A stretch of 64,000 bases of DNA from Rotaria sordida. Its lineage: Eukaryota; Rotifera; Eurotatoria; Philodinida; Philodinidae. The translations under genes and the position numbers were made by a program. Shown here piece by piece: positions 36,671-47,612 of the stretch; positions within the stretch are counted from its first letter, which is position 1, and each line of letters starts with the position of its first letter. The notes under the pieces were generated by a model that saw only the letters and a program-made list of their open reading frames with translations, had not been told where the DNA came from and made no database searches. The stretch covers positions 1-64,000 of the forward strand of contig CAJNOL010000238.1 of NCBI GenBank assembly GCA_905250125.1. The letters are read 5' to 3'.

Positions 36671-39449
36671 ATGGCAAATGTCTCAGGAGATTCAACATCA
36701 ACTGATACAACTAAATCTTCAAAAATAGATGAACAACAATTATCTCAACCGTCATTTCCTAATACACGATGGATGAATATAACAACAGATTTTTCGCGTA
36801 ATCCGGGTATATTTGATGATGTATTTAAAAAAATAAAGGGTAAATACATAAAATTTTTCTTATTAATTAATATTTATCATATATAGATTTAATGCCACCA
36901 GCATTTGAAGGTGCAAAATTATCTGTTACTAAGATGCTTAGTAGTCATTTTCAAGTTAGTCATTCAATGACCTTAAGTAATAGTTCAACTAGTGGATATA
37001 AATTTGGAGCTAATTATCTTGGTACACGACTTTATTCCCAATCTGAAGTAAAGCAAAAAAAAACAACAACATTTCTTATTATTATTATTTTTTTTTTCTG
37101 TTTTATCATAGGTATTTCCTGTTATATTGGGTGATATGGATCCAAATGGAAATGCTAATGCTCAAATAGTTCATCAATGGAATGATAAATTTCGAACACG
37201 TTTATTAGCACAAGTAAAACAAAAAACAATAATAAAAAATTTTCAATGGTTTGATCAATCCTTTTGTTTTTAAAGGTACAATCATATAAAATGGCTGGTT
37301 ATCAATTATCTATGGATTATCGGACACAATTTACAACAACGACTTTAACATTAGCAAATATTGATCTAATGAGCAATTCTGGTAAAAATGAAAAATCAAA
37401 TAAGATTTTTTTTTTTTAATATTTATTTTTAGGTATCGCTGTTTTACAACATTTAACACGTGTAACAAAAAATTTAGATATTGGCGCTGAATTTCTTTAT
37501 CAAGCGAGTCCAATGATACCTGGTAAACATATTGGTATAACGAGTTTTGTTACAAGATATCGAGGTAAAGATTATAATTTGAATTTAAATAATAAGAATA
37601 TATTGTTTTTTTTGAATTTAAGGTCTTGATTGGTTTACTGGTGTTAAATTAAGTCCAGCAGGTGTTTTTAATCTTGGTTATTTTCATCAAAAAATAAACA
37701 GTCCATTACAGTTAGGAGTAGAATTTGAGGCATCACTTGCGGCTAAAGAAACTTCAGCAACATTTTCATATCAATATGATTTAATAAAAGCTAATACAAC
37801 ATTTCGAGGTAAGAGAACAAAAAAAACCACTAATGAAATATTCATGACTTACGAATCTTGTCATATATACAAGAAATTCAAGATTTAGTATATTTATTCA
37901 TCGATGATTTCTTGAATATCTCATATAACTATAGTTAATTCTTAAATTGAAGACTGAACATGTGTTATGTAGACAGACAAAACGAACAACCAATAGAAAG
38001 AATAGTACTTGTTATACAAATTAACTCTAACATGACCATCTTTAGGAGTACATGACATGAAATCCGTACGAACTCTAATTGATAAAATAAATATAATACA
38101 CGAAGTTGTTATTAGTTTTTATGAATATGTGAAGACTTGATTACAAGAAGAATAAATAGAAAAATAGTTAGCTTAAATCATATTTATCTAGTCTTCTTTT
38201 TGTTTCATGATCTTATCATTCTCTGTTTTTTTGAAGCATTTCAAATCATACATCACTATTCATATATATTTTGAACTATTGTTCTATATAAGCAAGACGC
38301 TGACGTATGATTGACTGACGTTATCAATGCACTTTAATAAGTGTCCATAAATATTATGAATCTCATTGGGATTCGAATGAACTTCACATAGTCAACCAAG
38401 TGTTTGCATATACGTCGGGATGAACTATTCATATCCGGTAGACATTATCAATACTCTACTAATCTTCATTGGAGCATATCGAGAAAATGAGCGATTTCAT
38501 TTAATATTGTGTGATGAAGCTGACTAAAGTTCGCGCGAATCTCATAGAAATAAGAAATTCAAATGAAAACAAAAAATAGTATAATTGAAAATCAAATTTT
38601 TCATCTAGCTAATATGGATTTATAGGTATTATCCTAATTAACTATTGTTTGTATTACAAAATTAAAAACAATTTAGTTTTTTCATGTTATGATTCATTTT
38701 TTTTCCAAGCTGACAAATCAATTAAAACTGTTAATCTTGTTAGATAAATCCTTATATACTGGCTCTGTTCATTGTAGCAGAAAAATGGATGAAGGATTCT
38801 AGTCGGATCCAAAACTTTCGGACTTGGACCAGAGCTAAGCGATATCCGGTAGATACTTTCACAGGCACAGTACGATTTTCAAGCTTTTATTTTATATGGA
38901 AAAGTATACTGTTTAATTTCTTCTATAAACAACAACAACAAAAAAACGATATCATCACAAAATTCATAAAAAAACAAGTGATTCAGAATGAATTTTCATC
39001 AAAAACTTCTATGACCTGTTCTCAAGTACAATAAACTGCTCAAATTTTCACTCGTATGTTTTCATATAAATAGAAGTTTGAGAAAGTAAAAATATTTTGA
39101 AACGTCAAGATCTCACTAATTGTCGAACACTCGAACCGGTTACAAAAGGCACTAGTGCAGTGCTAATCTGATACGCTCTAAATTCCAGTGAGCTTTTATA
39201 ATATTTAGTTCAGCAATTTTTGGAATCATCGCTTTACCTGTTTCATGAATATTGAAATTAAATCAACATATCAGACGATTTTGAATTTAATGAAATATTT
39301 TTATTTTAGGTATGCTTGATACTAATGGTCTTGTAACAGCTGTAATTGAAAAACGTCTTACACCATTACCATTTACGTTTATGTTAAGCAGTTCATTAAA
39401 TCATGCTAAAGCTGCATATCGTTTTGGTATTGGTTTACTTATTGGTTAA
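36671..39449 (+). CDS. TOMM40: mitochondrial import receptor subunit TOM40
   Basis: Seven exons: 36671-36839, 36887-37047, 37112-37213, 37276-37381, 37433-37564, 37623-37808 and 39310-39449, 331 codons (vertebrate about 361). After a polar N-terminus (residues 1-50) come the family hallmarks: FEGAKLSVTKMLSSHFQVSH, YKFGANYLGT, FPVILGDMDPNG, GVEFEAS, FSYQYDLIKAN, and a C-terminal beta-strand ending FGIGLLIG, which fits the beta-signal for outer-membrane insertion. TOM40 is the 19-strand beta-barrel pore of the TOM complex, the entry for nearly all imported mitochondrial proteins. Intron 6 (1.5 kb) contains degenerate repeats. The neighbour SRRM1 starts 301 bp downstream on the same strand. Confidence 0.95.
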
Positions 39450-39750
39450 TACAATGATTCTCTGCTTACCAGATCAAAACCAGCTTTGTTTCTTAGTTCT
39501 TGTTTTTTCTTTCTTTCTTTTCTTTGTCTTGTGTACTGAAAAAACAGTTTCAAATCTACCGGTTGGTTTTGTATTAGTCAACCTGTGATTGTTCTTTTTT
39601 TTCTGTTATTCTGTTCGTTGTTTGTTTGTTTTTTTCTCTTCGAACTGAACAACCAATCTTTAGGCGATTTGTTTTTTTTTCCATTCTTTAATAGCCAATA
39701 GAGGAAAAAAAAGAATATTCATTTGATTTTGTTGCAGATAATTTGTGATT
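39450..39750. other. short TOM40-SRRM1 spacer
   Basis: T-rich 301-bp gap between the TOM40 stop and the SRRM1 start, so the TOM40 3' end and the SRRM1 promoter must share it. A (TTTG)n/T-rich run lies at 39600-39690. Confidence 0.5.
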
Positions 39751-42700
39751 ATGACTGATGCCGGATTCTTTAAAGTATGTATTATGAAATTAAATTAAGT
39801 AGGATATAATCACTATTGAAATATATTTTAGGGTACTTCGGCTGAACAAGATAGTCGATTTGCAAATAAACAAAAAAAATTACTTAAACAAATGAAATTT
39901 CCGGATAATATTGATGTTAAAGTAAACGAATGATTCTTTTTTTTTTTTTTTTTATTATTTTAAAATGAATTTATTTTTTATTTAGATCGATATGTTAAAA
40001 GTTAATTTAGATACATTAAAATCATGGATTACAAAACGTTTACAAGAATTATTAGGTATTGAAGATGATGTTGTTATTGAATTTGTTTTTAATCAACTAG
40101 AAGATAAGGTTTGGAAAAAAAAAACATAATAAAGAAATTTTTCTTTTTTTTTTGTATCTTGAAGAATCCTGATCCAAAAATGATGCAAATTAATTTAACC
40201 GGTTTTCTTGGTGGAAGTAAAGCTCGATTATTTATTGGTGAACTTTGGAAACTTTTAGCTAGTGCACAATTATCAACGGATGGCATACCAGCAGAATTTG
40301 TTGAAATGAAAAAGAGAGAATTGATCAAACGACAGGTATAATTCATTGAAATTCTCAAATATTAGCTTTGTTGTTAATTCGATAGATTTTCTCTTTCGAA
40401 AGATCGATCACCTATTTTTAGGAACAGAGTACATGATACAATAACCACAGGCTTCGAAAGGCATTCACTCTTGATAAAATTGCAAATTTTTCGTTACTTG
40501 GTAACGTATTGCCCCTAGTGTTTTTCTGTTGAGGAAAAAGCAGAGTTTGTACAGATACTGGAATACTGATAAAGGATCTATTGGAATATTAATTACATTG
40601 ATATCTGCGTTCGCTGCAACACTGTTGCCATTTTTTGTAGCGATATGTTTCAGTGAATACTAGTGACAATGTATCAGTTTTAGAGTCCACCGAGTCCAAA
40701 ATGCTCGGACTCGAACCGTACTTTGCTACTCTCAATGGAATTCTCTAATTAGAATTGTGTAATCACTCCGAATATACGAGATACTTTTCGGCTTTTTGTA
40801 TTTGGCGATCAACGCCGATCGGATTGGTTCCGGATTCAGATCTGAAATTTTTCTGTTAACCGGGCTCGAAAGTTTTCGATCCGACGAGCTCTCGTCAAGT
40901 TATGTACTATCTACACTGAGTCGGTTACAGAGATATGCGGAATTAATTATTATTTCTCTTTCTCATAGTCCCGATCTCGAATATCTCTAGTCAGTGATCA
41001 GTAAATTCAAACTGCACATCCTAAGAATGATATATTTTAATTGTAAGGATGATTTCAATTTAATGAAATAATCTAGGAAGAAGATGATCGATTACGTGAA
41101 ATTCGCAAACGTGAAGAAGATAGTCATCGACAAGATATAAAACCTGATATTGATAAATTAGATAATAAAACAAATGGACGTAATTCAATGGTATCATCAA
41201 ATAATAATAATAAATCACGTAATGAAAATGATGTTACTACTGAATATAAATCACGATCATATTATGATGGTGATCGTGATCGACGACGTTCATCACCAAA
41301 AAATCGTCGAATACGAAATTCACGTAGTCCAGATTTAAGAACACGGTTAGTTTTTAATAATTTTCACTTTCGTTTTAAAGAATTTTTTTGTATTTAGACA
41401 TAATGATAAAAAACCCACTCGACCTATTTCAGAAAATAGTGAAAATGAAGATAATCATCATCATCGACATCATGAAAAAATAAAACAAAATCTTAAATCA
41501 TCATCAAATCGATATGAACGTCATCGTTCACCATCAAAATCTCCTATACATAATCGAAGTCCAATAAAATCATCACGAAAAAATGAAAAACGTCAACAAC
41601 GATCTTTATCACCTTCACCCGAACCACATAATACATCATTTCAAACAACAAAAAATCTAGAAAAAATTAAATCTAAACCTAAAACTCGTTCATCATCTTC
41701 AAGTTCAAATGACAGTTATTCACGCCAAAGACATGATAAATTATCACGAAAGAAAACCGATGATATATCAAGTGAAATAAAGCGACAAAAAATAAATGAA
41801 AATAATAATTTAACAAATGATAATCAAATTAAAAAACAATCTATATCTAAAACAAAACGAAAATCACCTGCACCTTCGCCTCCACGTTCAAAACAATCAA
41901 TAAAAACTTCTTCAAAATCGATATCTACTATAGAAAAATCTAAATCAAAAGTATCACCCATTAAAGAAAAGAAAAAACCTAAAAAACAATCAAAACGAAC
42001 TCGATCATCATCAATAAATTCATCATCAATTTCACGTTCAATTTCAAATTCTTCTTTTTCAAGTTCAACATCATCATTATTGTCTATATCTGAATCAGGA
42101 AAAAATAAAAAACAAAAGAAAAGTAAGTTTAGAAATATATTTCTCATTCTTTCTACATACAATAGCTCCTAAAACTTATTCGACCAGACTTTTTTCCATT
42201 GCTGTAGATAGTAATTTGTATAGAGAATTTTATTTCCTAAAAGAAAAATGATTGTTAGATTTCCAAGAGTAGGGTCTCTGAAACCTAGTTCCTGGAATTA
42301 GGAAATATAATTCTATTTGAATTACCCACAACGATAGAACAAATAATATTTGCTATTTCGTATAGAAACATTATTTTTGTGCCTTTCATAAAATTGATGT
42401 ATATCAGCCAAAAAACGTTGTCGAAATCTAGAAGACGTTTCATTTTGTAGAGAATTGTTTGCTCTGCCATTCTGAGTAATTCAAGCAAAATTCGATTTGA
42501 GAATTTCAAGAATTGGGTTTCAGTTTTCTAGAAATCCTACAATCAGTTTTACCTTGTTCGAAATAAAATTCTCTACATAAATTACTATTTACTATAGTGG
42601 AAAAAAACCTATTCTAAAATTTTTGGGGAGGAGGGGCACTATGTAAAATTAAAAACTATGAAATCATCATTTCTTCCAAGAGTTGATTTTCTTCATTCAA

Positions 42701-45388
42701 ACATATAAAAAATTTTCTACAACTAAAATTTGATTATTATATGAAACTTAATAAGTGTCTTTCTCTATTTGTAGAACCACAATTAACCAAAATCGGTTCA
42801 TCAAGTCGATCACAATCATCTTCACCGGATCGTAGTCGAAAGTCCGACAAAAAGAAAGATGATCATAAATCAAGAAAACATAGTACTCATAATAGGTAAG
42901 TTTGTATTCATTCGACAGTTAGTGTCTTTCATTTTGTAAAATACAATCTAAAAGGAGTATTCAAATGTAAAGCTAGAACATTTTTTCGGCAGATTTCCGT
43001 CGAAAAGACACTGTCTCCTACCACTTTTTCGAGTTTTCCATCTGAAAACGGCTCGTATTTCCACTGGTTGTGACAAGTCGCAACAGAACTGCCTTAGGTC
43101 ATCGCAAAGAAACGTGAATACAAGTGTTTGACCAAACAATGGAACATATGTAGGTTTGTAAAGGAAGACTTCTTCTATTAGATGATATAGGTATTATCAA
43201 GTTCTATTACGTACCGTAGAGATGTTGATAAGTGGCGCCACCTGTTGACATCTTTGCAGTACACCTTAGAATTTGAAAATATCTATATACAGACGAAGTC
43301 TTCCGTTACAAGCCTATCTATGTCCCGTTGTTTGGTAAAAAATCATTGTGGAACTTATAAACGCCTTTCAAGACTGTCGTTCATATTGCTTTAACTCTCG
43401 TTACTTCATCAGCCCGGTTGTGAATGTGATTCTTCTCAGTATCGTAATCCAATCACATCCAGCAATCCATTTCTCCATCTATGTGCACATCCACACTCGG
43501 AGTAACGAGAGTTAAAGCAATATGAATTGCATTCCTGGAGGAATAACTAAACAGATGCTGAAGAAATGTGTTCCAAAATAGATAGACTAAAGCAATCTCT
43601 CTGTAATTAATAACAGCAACTACATTGTGTTTTACGTTTGGCCGTGGTCAGCTGGCCTGAAACCCCAATTTTTATTTGCTTATATAGCTTCAGCCAGATA
43701 TCAGAAAAAGATGTTTTTTTTACTAATTATAGTACATATACAGTGCTAATGATCTATTATTGTTTGAGCTCTATATACATATGATATGACAATTTTGAGA
43801 GAATCAAGATTTTTAGAACATGTAGAAGAATCTGTACAAAGGATATATGGGTGAAGAGAATACTTAGTCACTTCAAGAAAGAATCCTCATGAACGTGAAT
43901 TAACTGAAGAAGACAAGAATTTCAATTATGATATTAATAGTACAAGAGCGGCTGTTGAAAATATCCATCAAACGTCTCAAACCCTATGCTATTTTTAGTA
44001 GTGTTTATCGAGAAGCTGTTGATGATTTCCATAAGATAACTAAAACCGCACAACTTGTTTCTATCCTATGTAATATGTACTTGAAAATAAACATCCCATT
44101 TGCAAATAAATAAGATGATAAGTTGTATTTTCTGATTAATTACTTGATAATAAAACTCTATAACTAATATTTAATGTTGATTCAAATTTCTTAGTAATGA
44201 CTGGTATATGCTAACAAATTAGATGTAAACTACTTTTAACGAAATGATGATAAGAAAACATTCAATAACTCTCATTCATAGTAAGATATAGAGCTCAAAC
44301 AATAATAGATCATTAGCATTGTATATGTACTATTACTAGTAAAAAAAATCACATTTTCCTGATATCTAGCTGAAGTTGCATAAACAAATAAAAATTGAAG
44401 CGTTAGGCTAGCTGCAGAAATTGCGCTAACAGTTTTTTTCTTATTTACTTTATAACGAAAAAAAAAAAACTTCTCTATGATAAATCTATTGTTTTTTATT
44501 TAGTAAATCTTCATCAAGAAAACGAACAAAACATCATAGAAGTAATGATAATAAACGAAAATCTCATCGTGGTAAGTCAATTTAATCCTATCTATTTTAA
44601 ATTAGAAACAAATCGATAGAAAGAAAACAAAAAAGCCAAAAAAAAGAAGTTGTCCAATATGTCTATATTGGACTTTTGAGCGTTACTTTATATTTTGTTT
44701 CTAGTCTTAAGCTCTATTGCAAATGGGAGCCCATCAATTTAGATCACCTAGACAAATCAATAACAAAAAAACAACATCGAAATGAATCATCGAAAAAGAA
44801 AAAAGATAAAAATGAACATAAAGAAAAAAAATATTCGAATTCATATCAATCACCATCAAATAACGAAATTTCACAATCACCACCACCATCACCAAAAAGA
44901 CCTCGACTTGAATCTCAAATTAAAGTACAAACACCACCACCACCTAAATTACCTGATGATAATGTTAGTAATTTATTTTTAATATAATATTCTTTATATA
45001 TTTATTACTGTAGAAATCACAACAAGAATTAATTTGTCAACCATCTACCCCGATCAAACCAAATCGCACCGAACGAATTGTAAAAAATTTAAATTTTTCT
45101 ATTTATTTCATAAACTTTTTTTTCTCTCTCTTTTAGGTTGTATTAGAAGAGTCTCGAACTGATGGTAGTGATTCAATTTCAACACGTGTATCAATTTCAA
45201 CAAAAATCAATGATAATGAAGAACATCAAAATAATACTAATAATAATAGCGAAGATGAAAATGAAATTGATTTACGTGAACGTCTATTACGTGAAAAAGC
45301 AATTAAATCAATGAGACGTCGTCAAAATTCTAATATGAATATAAATACAAAAACAACTAATGATCGAATTGTTTATGAAACGCAATAA
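39751..45388 (+). CDS. SRRM1: SR-related splicing coactivator SRRM1 (SRm160)
   Basis: Eleven exons: 39751-39774, 39832-39921, 39986-40108, 40165-40335, 41077-41345, 41398-42122, 42775-42895, 44504-44571, 44752-44963, 45014-45079 and 45137-45388, 706 codons. The N-terminus DAGFFKGTSAEQDSRF and the PWI domain (about residues 30-150: WITKRL, DDVVIEFVFNQLE, KMMQINLTGFLGG) are near-identical to the vertebrate protein. A long basic, Ser/Arg/Lys/Pro-rich tail with SPSP/RSPS-type repeats follows. The C-terminal block LRERLLREKAIKSMRRRQ matches the family's end. SRRM1 is a nuclear splicing coactivator; its PWI domain binds RNA and DNA and it associates with exon-junction components. Long introns 4, 6 and 7 carry repeats, including three inverted-repeat elements. 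Convergent with the SLC45 gene. Confidence 0.95.
42205..42603. repeat. MITE-like element in SRRM1 intron 6
   Basis: Terminal inverted repeats of about 35 bp: GTAGATAGTAATTTGTATAG...AATTTTATTT at the left and AAATAAAATTCTC...TAAATTACTATTTAC at the right. A second inner pair (GAAACCTAGTTCCTGGAATT with the inverse of AATTGGGTTTCAG) lies inside. Confidence 0.8.
43128..43345. repeat. 215-bp inverted-repeat element in SRRM1 intron 7
   Basis: Terminal inverted repeats of about 42 bp: left begins ACCAAACAATGGAACATATG and ends GGAAGACTTC; right is the inverse, ending GGGACATAG...TTGTTTGGT. Identity is about 83%. A GTGGCGCCAC palindrome sits near the centre (43233). Confidence 0.85.
43380..43640. repeat. 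hairpin-plus-tail repeat, copy 2, left part
   Basis: A perfect 25-bp inverted repeat (43380-43404 with 43502-43526, core ATTGCTTTAACTCTCGTTAC) encloses a 97-bp GT/CA-bearing spacer. It is followed by the tail ATTGCATTCCTGGAGGAATA seen at 26.48 kb. Confidence 0.8.
43650..44412. repeat. long-TIR element inserted in the hairpin-plus-tail repeat
   Basis: Arms of about 140 bp: left 43650-43790, including GCTTCAGCCAGATATCAG and ATGATCTATTATTGTTTGAG; right 44275-44412, inverted. The best 46 bp differ at one site. The interior holds a 61-codon frame of no known family. The sequence outside the right arm (GCAGAAATTGCGCTAACAG) resumes the tail of the hairpin-plus-tail family. Confidence 0.85.
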
Positions 45389-45752
45389 ATAAATAACAAA
45401 ATCTCTTTATATGTATTAGAAAAAACAAAAACTTCAAATGTTTTGTTCATATTCACTTTCATTCTTCAAGTGTATGTGTGTGTGTAGCCATGTGCATTGT
45501 TTTTTTTTTTGTTCTTGTTCATTAAAACTTGTATACTATAAAATAACATAAGTTTAATTAAGAGTAATGATATAGTAAGATGCTTTATTAAAATGAAAGA
45601 ATATTATCTACAAGACACGTAAATACGTTTGTGACAGTTCAAGTGTTTTACAGTAAATTTTTATAATTTTATTGGGCACTCATTAAAGTTTCAATATTTG
45701 AACATACAGATTTTAATTTTATTATTTATCTTTTTTTTTTTGTTTTTGTTCT

Positions 45753-47612
45753 CTACGTTATATATAAAACTTGTGTTGCCGATATGGCACCACAAATACT
45801 AAGAAAACTAGCGACGACAGTTATAATAACAGTTGAACCAGCTAAATGAACAAATGTTCCCATTGTTAATGATAAACATAATTGTGCCAAAAAGACCATA
45901 CTACTCACAACAGCAATATCTGTACCAATACCACGAACTTGTTCATTTCTATTTAATCCATGCGATTGATCGAACTATTTTTTATTGTAAATAAAATAAA
46001 CAATTGATATTCAAAACAAAACAAAACAAAAAAAACATACTGTATTTGATGTATGATATTGTGAAATAAGTAAATATGGAATAGTAAATAATGTTGAATA
46101 GAGTACACCAGCAACAGCTGATAAAATAATAACTCCAATACGATGTTTTAAATATCCCATGAATAACATTCCAATTGCATAGATTACTTGAGATCCAATA
46201 TAAACTCGTTTAATACCTTTTAAAAAACAAAGCACATGATTTAAATTAAATCTTTTAATTAAAATTTAAACATACCAAAATAATTATTAAGAGATTGAAT
46301 ATTATATGAATAAATAGAACATGATATTGAATAGATTGACATACCCCATGAACCAAATCGAACACCATCATTATATAATAATCGTAATGGATGATTATAA
46401 TCAAGTTTTGGATTTCCACCTAAATTTAAAAAAAAAAATATTTAATTTTAATTTCAATTATATAAATATTACCAAAAACAGCTTGTCCAACAAAATCCGT
46501 AAAAAAAAGTGAATATGAAACTAATGCCATCCAACAAAAAAAATTTGTTAAACAAAGCCATCTTAATGATGATGGCATATAAATAATCGATCGTATATAA
46601 TCAAAATATGATACTTTTACATTATTTCTTGATGATGTTGATGATGATGATGAGAATGGTGATGATTCATATAGATTTCTATCATGATCATCATCATAAA
46701 TATTTCTTGACGAAACAATAAATTGACGTGATGCTGATCGAGCAAGATTTGATGTTGCACTTACAATATCAAATGGTTCTTTTGATGCTGTTAATGTCGA
46801 AATCATACAAATGATATAAATAATCCAAACTAATGTAAATAGAACATGTATATGATCACCAAATACACCTGTTAAAAATGTATGTTCCCATGGAATTCCA
46901 CCAAGAAAATATCCTAAACAACCACCTAAACCAGCCATAAATGTAAATGTTGTTAGACCTGATGGATGTTGACTAGGATTTGTAACATCAAGTAGATAAG
47001 CACGACTTGGACTTTGACATGCATCACAATCAAGATCAAGTAAAAGAACACCAAGTATAGTTAATGTTGTACCATATTTATGTGATAATAATGAATTAAA
47101 ATATTTTTGATTTGTAATATTAGTTTCATTAATTAATTGAGTATTATTAATAATTTCATTTTTTATATCACCAAACCATTCTCCCATAATACGACCTAAA
47201 AAAAAAACAAAAACTTAGTTTTGTCTTTTTTTTTTTTGTTAATTTCATTTTTACCGTTTGCAACTAATGAAAGACCAATTAAAATACCAATTGAATAAAG
47301 AAATATAAATGGACGTCGTCGTCCAAATCGTGTATAGCATTTATCACTAAGTGAACCAAGTGCTGGTACAAGAAAAAAACCAATTAACGGTGGTAAACAC
47401 CATGCCCAAGTCATAAATATAACTGGTAAACCCATTTGAAGTAAAATAGGTGAAACAAAAGCTGTTTCAGCTGCATAACAAAATTCAATACCACATACAA
47501 CAGCACTTAAACGTATAAGATCAAATTTACTTTTATAATTTGTATCAATATTATCATTAAATTGTTCATAAGAATTTCGATTTCGAAATTGTCGTCGAAA
47601 AAAATCGATCAT
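45753..47612 (-). CDS. SLC45-family proton-coupled sugar transporter
   Basis: Five exons: 47612-47255, 47195-46473, 46419-46276, 46216-46041 and 45974-45753, 540 codons. It is a 12-segment major-facilitator protein. The first membrane segment carries the SLC45 hallmark GIEFCYAAETAFVSPILLQM. The loop between segments 2 and 3 has the MFS signature (SDKCYTRFGRRRPFI). LLDLDCDACQSPSRAYLLD and LGGIPW are also typical of SLC45/plant sucrose transporters. A Ser-rich loop (ESSPFSSSSSTSSR) separates the two six-helix halves. The C-terminal exon keeps NEQVRGIGTDIAVVSSM. Members move sugars with protons across plasma or organelle membranes; the individual A1-A4 type cannot be assigned. An upstream in-frame Met at 47684 would add 24 residues; 47612 was preferred because AAAAATG precedes the conserved region. 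Confidence 0.88.

Noticed and set aside
43928..44113. 61-codon frame inside the 43.65-44.41 kb element as a transposase
   Set aside because: Too short, no DDE-type or other catalytic motif; the element looks non-autonomous.
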